NCBI GenBank assembly: GCA_964035015.1 | Contig: OZ035998.1 | Span: forward strand, 20,328,227-20,392,226 | Reading direction: 5' to 3' | Length of the DNA stretch: 64,000 nt | Source of the DNA: Corallium rubrum | Lineage: Eukaryota > Cnidaria > Anthozoa > Scleralcyonacea > Coralliidae | Part shown: positions 55,470 to 64,000 of the stretch, piece by piece | Numbering within the stretch: position 1 is the first letter of the stretch | Layout: each line of letters starts with the position of its first letter | Notes under the pieces: model-generated | What the model was told of the DNA's origin: nothing | Database searches by the model: none | What the model saw: only the letters and a program-made list of their open reading frames with translations | Translations under genes and position numbers: made by a program

Positions 55470-57950
55470 ACGAACTTACACTATACAAAAGGCAGTCGAC
55501 ATCATAAAGGCAGCAGAACAAACCTAACAGCAAGTTAAGTTCACGGCCGCGGGAGAAGATTCAGTTAACCTGTTATACAAACAACAAAGTGAATGGGCAC
55601 AACAACCTTTGCCGGAATGTAAACAATCGCAAATGTCTAATCAGCCCCCTCAGAATCAAAGAAATTTTAGACGACGCCGCGAATAGGGAGAGTTTGCTAC
55701 AGAATGCGTAAATTACGGCATGACACATGAAGAACGAAACTGTCCGGCATTTGGAAAAAAGTGTTTTATCTGTGACAAAATGAGCCAGTTTGCGCGCAAG
55801 TGTCGATCAGTGAAGAATAAAGAATCAAAGGTCCACCAGACCATCGAAGAGCCAGAGGAAGAATCGTATTATATCAGTTCTTTTTTCGACAGCGCTGAGC
55901 CCACAGTACGAAAAGCTGTAATCAATATGCAAATTTCAAAATCTGAGAATACAGATGCAACAAAGAGATTGTTTCATATACAGGAGAGCGCCGCAAAATT
56001 ACCGGTAAAGTGAAACTGCCTATTTGGTTCAAGGGTCAGCGAAGGTTCTTACAGTTCAACATCATTGATGGGGATTACCAACCAATATTGTCGTTAGATG
56101 TGAGCATCTCTCTCGGTGTTGTCAACTTACGTGACTGTGACATCCTTTCATTAATGATAAAGCATCCAGAACAGACCACACCACACCACACCACACCAAC
56201 AGAACAGACCTTGCCAACAGACCTTGTAGAAGAGTATGCCGACGTTTTTGAAGGCTTGGGGGAGATACCAGAAACCTACGAGATAGTCCTTGATGACACA
56301 GTGAAGCCAATTGTCCACGCACCTCGATGGGTGCCAGTAGCATTGCGATCACGAGTAAAAGAAAAGCTGGATGAATTGGTCAAACGCGAAGTCATAACAC
56401 CTGTCACAGAGCCGACTTGTTGGGTGTCTAGCATGTTAGCAGTGGTACAACCAAACAAACTACGAATATGTATTTATCCACGAGACTTGAATCGTGCAAT
56501 ACAAAGGGAACATTATCAGCTACCCACCGTAGAAGATATCTCAACGCGATTAACCGGCGCCAAGAAGTTCACTCTTTGTGACGCAAAGGATGGATTCCAC
56601 CAAATCAAGCTAGACAAGGCCTCAAGTTATCTGACCACCTTACACCCTTCGGTCGGTACCGTTGGAATATCAAGCGCATCAGAAGTGTGGCAAAGGCGAA
56701 TGCATGAGTTTGTTCAAGGTCTTAGTGGAGTTGAAGTTATAGCGGACGATCCCCTTATAGCTAAATTTGGAAGAAGATGTACATCGTAGCCTGGAAGCGA
56801 ATGAAAGAGCGTTTTTTCAGAAGTGCCGCGAGTGGAACCTTAAACTAAACAGATCGAAGTTGAGGAGAGCGCAGATGGAGGTTCGTTTCATGTGACATAT
56901 TCTCACCCCCGCTGGCCTTAAAGCTGACCCAGCAAAAGTGGAAGCCATCCTCGACATGCTCACACCAAGTGACACCAAAGGGCTAAAGAGATTTCTTGGG
57001 ATGGTGAGTTATCTTGCTAAGTTCTTGCCTTTATTGTCGGACATGACAGAACCCCTAAGAAGACTCGAAGACAAGGATGTTGAGTGGTGTTGGCTCGAAC
57101 AACATCGGCAAGCATTCGACACCGTCAAACAAGCCATAGCTCCAGTCCTGAGATATTATGATGTCAAAGATGAAGTGCCATTGAATGTGCTAGTGACACT
57201 GGCCTGGGTGCAGTGCTAATGCAAAAAGGACAACCCGTTGTTTTTGCTTCTAGGCCATTAACGGATACAGAAACCCGTTATGCCCAAATAGAAAAAAAGT
57301 TATTAGCTATCGTGTGGTCAACCAGCAAATTCGATCAGTTCATCTTGAGCAGAGATACCGTCACTATAGAATCGGATCATGAACCCCTGAAAGCGGTTTT
57401 CAGTAAACCTATCCACAGATCCCCAAAGAGATTGCAGAGAATGTTGATGGCCCTCCAAAACTACAATCTTAACATACAGTACAAAAAGGAAAACATATGT
57501 GGATATTAGATACATTGAGTGAAAGATTGTGTTTCAAAATGCCCGACGTGCCAGACCTACCAACCGAATCAATGTCGCGAAGAACTCAAACCATACTCGA
57601 TACCATCGCATCCCTGGGAAACAATAAGCATCAATCGACTATCCACTTGAACACGCGACATTTGGATGCAACGTTTGGACAAGAAATGGAATCCAGCACA
57701 GGTGTCATTAAGATCAGCGGTACCCCAAGGTCGTTCATAGTATAGTTACTCAAGAGGCAGTCAATATCGACGCAACCAAAGATGCTTGATGAAGCAGCTA
57801 GAATCAGCCAAAATATCAGAGCGCAAAGAGTTGCAACAACCAAACGCAAGTGTCTTTTGAACACCCTAGTCCAGAAATACCTGGAGAAAGTTTTCGGGAT
57901 GAGGCTATTGCACCCGCATGTGGTACTCATCAAAACTCAGATATGGTCGA
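55470..57950 (+). pseudogene. Ty3/Gypsy gag-pol remnant B
   Basis: The gag end has two damaged zinc knuckles: NYGMTHEERNC has lost a Cys, and CFICDKMSQFARKC has Gln for the His (55705-55805). The tail of the protease region reads GDYQPILSLDVSISLGVV (56065-56125). RT has KLDELVKREVITPVTEPTCW, LCDAKDGFHQIKLD and VIADDPL (56010-56789). Next come the connection with AGLKADPAKVEAILDM and RFLGMVSYLAKFLP, then RNase H FASRPLTDTETRYAQIEKKL and ESDHEPLKAVF (57213-57400). Only the last bit of integrase (GTPRSFIV, about 57718-57740) remains. Several stops and one large deletion. It follows remnant A in the same orientation. Confidence 0.75.
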
Positions 57951-57959
57951 GTAATTAAA

Positions 57960-58879
57960 TCAACCGTAATGCAGGACTATGTGCATCCTTAAAACTTGAG
58001 CTTTATTATCTAACTTTCAGTAAAAATAAGGTACAGTACTACATAATGAATACTAACAGTTACATAACTATTGACAATATAAAAAAACTGCTGGTCAGAA
58101 AAAAAAATTTTTTTTACTATGTTAACTTTTTGTTTAGAATTTTAGAAAAAAGCGTTTAATTTACGAATTATTGAATAAGATAGGTGGGTGATATATACGC
58201 GGTTTAATAGTTGTAAATTTGTTGATATGATTCCCATGAGGGCAAGGGTGTAATATATTGTATATTTGGGATCCCTACCCATGACTCAGGTAGAGGCAGA
58301 ACGAAGTCCACCATCTTGAATAAAGTTCATTTAGTTTCTTGGAGTTTGAATCCTTACTAATCCTGTGTGGCTAAGTGCCATGTGAACATTACCAGTATCC
58401 CAGCTAGCACACAACGTAATCGTAACGTTATATTTAGGTTGTGGTTTGGTTAGGTCGGACCTAACTTTGCCACAACTTTGCCACAACATTGTTTTTCTCT
58501 AGTCCACAACAGATAAAGTTACACCACGTTACATAAACGTTGTGAGAACGTTCCCGTTGAACGTTGTATTACTACGTTGAGATAACGTTATCAGACGTTC
58601 CTTATAAAACTAAAAACCTTTTGAAATATACTTATAGAGAAATTTTTACCCAAGGACTAACCTTGCAATCCATTAATGTTCTAGTGCCAACCTTAAAAAA
58701 TGCACTTAAGAAGTATTCGAAAAGATTTATCAGCTAATACACTATATTTTATCATTATTTCACTTAAGTAGGCCTACTTTTCATACACAATTATGAACTC
58801 AAGAATAATTAAAGGAATATGATTATTAATTCTTTGAAAGTTTTCATGGCGATAATGTAATATAAATAAGTTTTGTGGA
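57960..58879. other. no recognisable gene; ACAACGTT-rich patch
   Basis: Around 58410-58610 the words ACAACGTT, AACGTT and GTTGTG recur in both orientations, like a degenerate small repeat element. The rest is AT-rich. Confidence 0.4.
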
Positions 58880-58900
58880 AACACCACGTAAAATATTTCT

Positions 58901-58944
58901 TTGCTAAGGTTTCTGCCTGTTGACTCAAGCCTTCATCAGAGCAA
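58901..58944 (-). ncRNA. hammerhead ribozyme, decayed, Penelope copy A
   Basis: The minus strand reads stem I TTGCT, core CTGATGA, an extra A, stem II GGCTT/AGGCA with loop GAGTCAAC, GAAA, then CCTT and AGCAA. Compared with the copy at 63492, stem II has lost its closing pair and stem III is no longer self-complementary, so activity is doubtful. Confidence 0.6.
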
Positions 58945-59276
58945 TGACAGCAAGTTGTTGGCTCACGTCATTTATATATAAACTTCGCAACTGATCAATC
59001 AAATCACGTAAGAATACAATGGCGTATCACGTTAATTTTATTAATTAGCTAGAAATCAAAATCAAGGATGTTCTCCGAATAGGGTACACCACGTGCTGTT
59101 TAGTGGCTGTCCTTCCTGAGAAATAGTGCGATGTTTTGCAATCTCAATAGACTCCCTTGTTCTTCGCGTGAAGTATTGCTTGTCGCTGGCTAAGAGTGAC
59201 GACTCGTCCCACCTAACACGATGCGTGTTTGGCAACCCAAGCGTGTTTGGCAACAGCAGATTTATCCTGTTGGGCT

Positions 59277-59489
59277 TTAACTCATTCCTGTCCGGGGGCT
59301 TCCCCAGAGGTGAATAAAATCGTCTGGCGTTAGCCAGAATAAAATACTAAAGACCGATTCGGACAAGAAAGAGTTAAAGAGATAGTTTATAACTCATTCC
59401 TGTCCGGGGGCTTCCCCAGAGGTGAATAAAATCGTCTGGCGTTAGCCAGAATAAAATACTAAAGACCGATTCGGACAAGAAAAAGTTAA
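59277..59489. mobile_element. tandem pair of the 101-bp mini-element, locus 2
   Basis: Units at 59277-59377 and about 59389-59489 are separated by the same short GAGATAGTTT spacer as at 19561-19773. They interrupt the GIY-YIG end of Penelope copy A. They differ from locus 1 by a shared change (GACCGATTCGG here, GACCAATTCGG there). Confidence 0.75.
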
Positions 59490-60241
59490 TGCAACATGTC
59501 TTGTGCTCCTTCAGGCGAGTTGAGAGATTTCTTCCCGTTTCCCCGATGTAAACCAAGCCACACTCACACGGAATACGATACACTCCAGGCTTAGATAAGC
59601 TATCCGCCTCATCTTTATGCGTGAAAAGTAAATTGAACAATTTGTGTTGACTATATACTGTGAAATACCTTCATACCTACCAGCACGATTTAGAATCCTA
59701 GCTCTCAATCTTGTGGGTGCTGGTCCGATGTACGAAAGAGAAACTGAAGGTGGTTCTGGCTGGAACTGAGTATTCAGCTCCGGATGTACCGAAGGTGTCA
59801 TAGAAGCTTGAATCATCTTCTCAGAAAAACCGTTGTTAGTTAAAACCAACTTAAGGTGATCTAATTCAGAAGATGTTCTTCGTCACAAATTGTTCGCGCT
59901 CCATGAACGAGAGTTTTGCACACAGACGATTTAATACTTGGATGATGGAATGAAGTGCAATTAAGGTATCTGTCAGTGTGTGTTGGTTTTCTATACGCAG
60001 TATGACTTAAAGTCCCATCTGGTTTAACGGAAAGCAAAATGTCCAAGAATGGGATAGATTTGTCTTGATTTTGTAATTCCATAGTGAATTTCATTTTAGG
60101 GTGTGTGGTGTTAACAAAATTAACGTGATTGTAGGGTGTATGCAATTAATAAAATTAACGTGATACGCCATTGTATTCTTACGTGATTTAATTGACCAGT
60201 TGCGAAGTTTATAAATGACGTGGGCCAACAACATATTGTCA

Positions 60242-60278
60242 TTGCTCTGATAAAGGCCTGAGTCAACAGCTTAGCAAA
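60242..60278 (+). ncRNA. hammerhead ribozyme remnant in 5' terminal repeat of copy B
   Basis: TTGCT, CTGATAA, AGGCCTGAGTCAACAG, then directly CTTAGCAA. Relative to the copy at 63492 the segment GCCGAAAG is missing and one core base is changed, so the catalytic core is destroyed. Confidence 0.6.
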
Positions 60279-60556
60279 GAAATATTTTACGTAGTGTTTC
60301 CACAAAACTTATCTATATTACATTATCGCCATGAAAACTCTCAAAAAATTAATTATCGGACTCTATGGAGAGCATACACATTCGTCGTTTAAAAGACTGG
60401 AATGTCTTTCCAACCAACGATCGCGCCTGGTCAACAACGTAGCGCAGCTTCTTAAAAAGATGTCGGGACCATAACATCGTTCCGAAGGGTATCCGTATCT
60501 CCACCTCATACTATACTCAGTCTGCTCGAAGAATCTTACGCCAAACTGAGTTTGCT

Positions 60557-63390
60557 TTGGTAAGAGAACGAATCTCGTGGACTCGTAGAAAATTGCACAA
60601 TGTTGTCTCAGGTATTTCGTTGTTAACCACCGAACTCCAAACAATGTTGGGTGAGGAACATTATACAATTGCGAGTAGGATGATATCTAATTCCTCCACG
60701 AAAAATTTCAACAATTCTCGTTCCACACAAATTGCCAAATATGAGAAATTGGAGAACAAAGACCGAAAACAAACAAAGAATGAAAATGGAAGAAGACAGA
60801 CATCCCGAATAGTCATCAACCTCAACAAGAAAACACTTACCAAGGAAGAAGAAAAGGTATTACCTCTGGGTTTGAATTTTGTGGTAGTGGCCAAGATCTA
60901 TTCCAAAGGAAGAAATTGTTCAACAACTTGAGGCTAAACTGTATTTCCTACCGGGTGAAACTGCCAACAACGTTGAGTCCAAGCTGCTGAAACAATCCGC
61001 CAAGCCAAGCTACCGAAAAGCAATCTCAGGAAAGAAGAAAAGATTGCTTTATCAAACATAAGATCAGATAAGTCAGTACGTATTTTAAAAGCAGATAAGG
61101 GTAATGCTACTGTTGTTTTAGATCGTGAAGAATAATATAAAAACAAGGTAAGTGCTCTCTTAGATACTCCAACTTATAGAGAGTTAAAACGTGATCCGAC
61201 ACCTAGCATTGAACGTAAGCTTTCTAGTAAATTGTTAGAACTTTGTAAGATGGAAAGTTTACCTAAAAACCTCTACCGACGTTTACTCCCTTCTGCTTCA
61301 GTATGTCCAAACTTTTATGGTCTTCCAAAGATTCGTAAAACTAATGTCCCATTTCGTCCAATAGTGGCTTCACGAGACTCTCCAACATACGCCTTAGCAC
61401 AATATCTTGCTACTGTTTTGAAGCCTTTGGTAGTAGGTAAATCCATTCACCATGTATTAAATTATAAGGAATTTGTCTCTGAAATTAAGACACTTAAGTT
61501 AGCTAATGATGAGATATTAGTTAGTTTTGATGTTGTTAGTTTGTTTACGAATGTTCCCACTGAAGAGGCCTGCCTGATTGCAAAAGAAAGACTAGTACAG
61601 TACTTCTAGATAAAACGCTCGTTACAAGAACGAATCTTTCTGCAGATCAGGTATATGAACTGTCAACGCTGTGCCTAAAATCAACTTGTTTTCAATGGTG
61701 GAACAGATTTTTCGAACAAACGACTGGAGCAGTAATGGGTTCCCCATTGTCTCCAATCATAGCTAACTTATACTTGGAGGAATTTTAAAAGAAGGCTCTT
61801 GCAACTGCCCGTTAAAACCAGGTAGATACGTTAAGTACCTGGCCACACGGTTTGAATGCTTTGTCTAATTTTCTTGACCATCTTAACAGCATACACCCTA
61901 CTATGAAATTCACTATGGAATTACAAAATCAAGACAAATCTATCCCATTCTTGGACATTTTGCTTTCCGTTAAGGTGGCTCCATACAGTTTCTTGAAAAA
62001 TGGTAAATACAAGTTTGAGAGAACAAAACACGTGGTTAAACAATTCGGGAAAAGAATAAAACTAAATGTTATGCATAGTTAAACAGTCTGACAATCAAAA
62101 ACTGTTACCAAATAAATAGCAACAGTTGTTGCTATGGCAACAATGACGTTTCAAAATGGCTGCCAATTACACTTCAAACTAATTTAATTCGAAAAAAACT
62201 TTGGTGACCCCCAATTTTTTTTTCATTAAAACTTTTCTTGAAGTATGAGTAATCAATACGCCGATTTAAAAAAAATTCTGTTGAACGAAATTTTTTAAAA
62301 ATTAACAAACATGATTTTTTCGAAGAAAAAATTATTCCTTCTACAGAATTTTTTTAAAATCGGCCTATTGATTACTCATACTTCAAGAAAAGTTTTAATG
62401 AAAAAAAAATTAGGGGTCACCAAAGTTTTTTTCGAATTAAATTAGTTTGAAGGGTAATTGACAGCCATTTTGAAACGTCATTGTTGCCATAGCAACAACT
62501 GTTGCTATTTATTTGGTAACAGTTTTTGATTTTCAGACTGTTTAATTATACATAACATTTAGTTTTATTCATTTTTGGAATTGTTTAAGCAGGTGTTTTG
62601 GACTCTCAAACTTGTATTTCCCATTTTTCAAGAAACTGTGTGGAGCCACCTTAAACCAGATGGGACTTTTAGTTATACTGTGTATAGAAAACCAACACAC
62701 ACTGACAGATACCTTAGCTACACTTCATTCCATGCATCATCCAAGTATCAAATCGTCTGTGTGCAAAGCTCTCGTTCATCGACCGTGAACAATTTGTGAC
62801 GAAGAACATCTTCAGGATGAATTAAATCACCTTAACTTGGTTTCAACTAACAACGGTTTCCTGAGAAGATGATTCAAGTTTCTATGACACTTTCGGTACA
62901 TCCGGAGCTGAATACTCAGTCCCAGCAAGAACCACCTTCAGTTTCTCTTCTGTACATCGGACCAGCATCCCACAAGATTGAGAGCTAGGATTCTAAATCG
63001 TGCTGGTATGAAGGTATTTCACAGTAGTCAACACAAATTGTTCAATTTACTTTTCACACATAAAGATGAGGTGGATAGCTTATCTAAACCTGGAGTGTAT
63101 CGCATTCCGTGCGCTTGTGGCTTGGTTTACATCGGGAAAACGGGAAGAAATCTCTCAACCTGCCCGAAGGAGCACAAGACATGTTGCCCAACAGGATAAA
63201 TCTGCTGTTGCCAAACACGCTTGGACATCGTGTTAGGTGGGACGAGTCGTCACTCTTAGCCAGCGACAAGCAATACTTCACGCGAAGGACAAGGGAGTCT
63301 ATTGAGATTGCAGAACATCGCACTACTTCTGAGGAAAGACAGTCACTAAGCAGCACGTGGTGTGCCCTATTTGGAGAACATACTTGATTT
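60557..63390 (+). pseudogene. Penelope RT/GIY-YIG gene, broken
   Basis: An N-terminal region with NLNKKTLTKEEEKVLPLGLNF (about 60820-60880), then [15 protein letters not shown] in a shifted frame (about 61090-61130). RT motifs are VCPNFYGLPKIRKTNVPFRP (61300-61360) and LVSFDVVSLFTNVPTEEACL (61520-61575), then GAVMGSPLSPIIANLYLEEF (61728-61787). The expected YVDD catalytic motif is missing, apparently deleted near 61830. KFTMELQNQDKSIPFLDILL (61905-61964) follows, then the insert at 61974-62650, PDGTFSYTVYRKPTHTDRYL (62658-62717), GIY-YIG GVYRIPCACGLVYIGKTGRN (63091-63150) and RVRWDESSLLASDKQYF (63232-63282). In copy B one Thr of the ETGRN motif region is KTGRN. Stops and frameshifts abound. 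Confidence 0.75.
61974..62650. mobile_element. 677-bp TTAA-flanked palindromic element in Penelope copy B
   Basis: TIRs GGTGGCTCCATACAGTTTCT (61974) and the complement (62650) are flanked by TTAA (61970-61973 and 62651-62654). The arms remain complementary almost to the centre near 62312. Copy A holds the same Penelope sequence at about 60023-60040 with a single TTAA, a clean empty site. Confidence 0.85.
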
Positions 63391-63491
63391 TGTTTTCTAA
63401 TTAATAAAATTAACGTGATACGTCGTTCTTACGTGATTTAATTGATCAGTTGCGAAGTTTATAAATGACGTGAGCCAACAACTTGTTGTCA

Positions 63492-63535
63492 TTGCTCTGA
63501 TGAAGGCCTGAGTCAACAGGCCGAAAGCTTAGCAA
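63492..63535 (+). ncRNA. type I hammerhead ribozyme, Penelope copy B 3' repeat
   Basis: Stem I TTGCT (63492-63496) pairs with AGCAA (63531-63535). The core CTGATGA is at 63497-63503, followed by one extra A, stem II GGCCT/AGGCC with loop GAGTCAAC, and GAAA (63523-63526). Stem III is the self-complementary AGCT (63526-63529), then the cleavage-site T (63530). All canonical core bases are present. The four-base palindromic stem III is the form reported for Penelope hammerheads, thought to act as dimers. An extra base after the core A is known from a viroid hammerhead. Confidence 0.75.
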
Positions 63536-63539
63536 ATAA

Positions 63540-63646
63540 TTTATCAATTATTGGATGAGTCTGAGCAAAATATCATGATTTGTCGGTAGCGAGACACTGA
63601 CAAATCATGATATTTTGCGATAGACGAGTTCAATAATTGATTTATC
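63540..63646. repeat. 107-bp hairpin next to the Penelope end
   Basis: GCAAAATATCATGATTTGTC pairs with GACAAATCATGATATTTTGC around a 14-base loop. The outer segments TATCAATTATTG and CAATAATTGATTTA extend the pairing. Downstream, 63650-64000, I recognise nothing. Confidence 0.7.
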
Positions 63647-64000
63647 ATTCATAAAATAGTTAAAAATTTGAAATGCCTATAAAAGTAAGAGCTCGCCACT
63701 CTTCTCTCTGTCTTGGGCATACTAAAATCTTCGTAAAACTTACTTTTTTTTGGCACGAGTCTTGCTTTTTATCTCCCTAAAACTTCCCTTTCCCTATTTC
63801 TTTTCTGAAGTACATTGTCGTTATGGATGCTTTCCAAATACTCTCGATTATTTCCTCGGATAGTTGAAGAACTAGCCGCCATGTTTACGAGAATTATTTG
63901 CCGTCAGCAGCGTTATCGCTAGTGCGCATGCTCATAAAATTATTTGCACTCAGTTATTTGCAGGTAAATTAACCAATCAGAATGTGGGAATGAAACGAAA

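Larger units (their letters stand above)
58880..60145 (-). pseudogene. Penelope-like element, copy A (3' part)
   Basis: The minus strand encodes the C-terminal part of a Penelope RT (TTHPKMKFTMELQNQDKSIP, PFLDILLSVKPDGTLSHTAY, 60145-59861). The GIY-YIG endonuclease reads GVYRIPCECGLVYIGETGRN with LSTRLKEHK (59640-59510), and a C-terminal HRVRWDESSLL and TRRTRESIEIAKH follow (59253-59062). The two GIY-YIG parts are separated by the tandem mini-elements at 59277-59489. The RT core is absent because the copy is cut off where copy B begins. The end carries the hammerhead-bearing repeat. Confidence 0.75.
60140..63535 (+). mobile_element. Penelope-like element, copy B
   Basis: It is flanked by direct copies of a terminal repeat (60140 to about 60350 and 63390-63535, sharing TTAATAAAATTAACGTGATA and CAGTTGCGAAGTTTATAAAT). 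It encodes RT plus a GIY-YIG endonuclease in broken frames and contains a TTAA-flanked palindromic insert. It is placed head to head with copy A. Confidence 0.75.

Noticed and set aside
58400-58610. ACAACGTT-rich patch as a telomere-like or satellite array
   Set aside because: Words are irregularly spaced and in both orientations; no periodic unit could be defined.

Overview
The window is eukaryotic nuclear DNA, most likely from a cnidarian (stony coral or sea anemone type). I infer this from the mix of mobile elements: GIY-YIG Penelope-like elements, BEL/Pao, Ty3/Gypsy, a DIRS-type tyrosine-recombinase element, CR1/L2-like LINEs, Academ-type and IS3EU-like DNA transposons, and alpha-kinase, SWIM/YqaJ and NACHT coding sequence. 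Introns with clean GT/AG junctions and AT-rich spacers exclude a bacterial source. The species itself cannot be read from the sequence.

The window is a transposon graveyard, with new elements inserted into old ones. The only likely host gene fragment is one NACHT-type STAND ATPase exon (48001-49334, minus). Layout: 1-1921 has no recognisable gene. 1922-8382 is a huge foldback palindrome carrying an inverted duplication of a broken SWIM/YqaJ-type gene; a TTAA-flanked palindromic element (5027-7958) sits in one arm, and that element holds two further nested elements. 9238-9600 holds small foldbacks and a broken RecQ-like helicase start. 10667-19167 is an IS3EU-like transposon with a 6-bp target duplication. 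It carries a five-piece DDE integrase gene on the minus strand and an alpha-kinase gene on the plus strand, and an Academ-type transposon (12977-16652, intact 632-codon FEN/XPG-like gene) has landed in the last exon of the integrase. 19346-24727 holds small terminal-inverted-repeat elements, one of them with an RFX-like ORF fragment.

24728-46011 is one CR1/L2-like LINE on the minus strand, blown into three pieces. A DIRS element (27264-32038) interrupts its endonuclease region. A 12.6-kb Academ-type element (33223-45867) interrupts its ORF1. That Academ element contains a 1.1-kb pentanucleotide satellite, a second LINE (34690-37075) and a young BEL/Pao element (39492-45201), and the BEL element has a DNA element inside its gag. 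Nesting therefore reaches four levels: LINE, Academ, BEL, MITE. In most cases the order of events is provable, because removing the insert plus one target-site copy restores the reading frame or matches an empty-site sister copy.

46012-64000 holds an orphan hammerhead-ribozyme-like motif, the NACHT exon, a third LINE (minus, with a TTAG-type tail), two broken Gypsy elements and two Penelope-like elements arranged head to head (58880-60145 minus, 60140-63535 plus). The plus copy ends in a well-formed type I hammerhead ribozyme fold. Most coding sequences are pseudogenes. The best preserved ORFs are the Academ gene at 14208-16106, the BEL polyprotein at 39771-44216, the LINE reverse transcriptase at 34754-36859 and the DIRS recombinase at 27468-28514. 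All family assignments come from motif recognition by eye; no database search was run.
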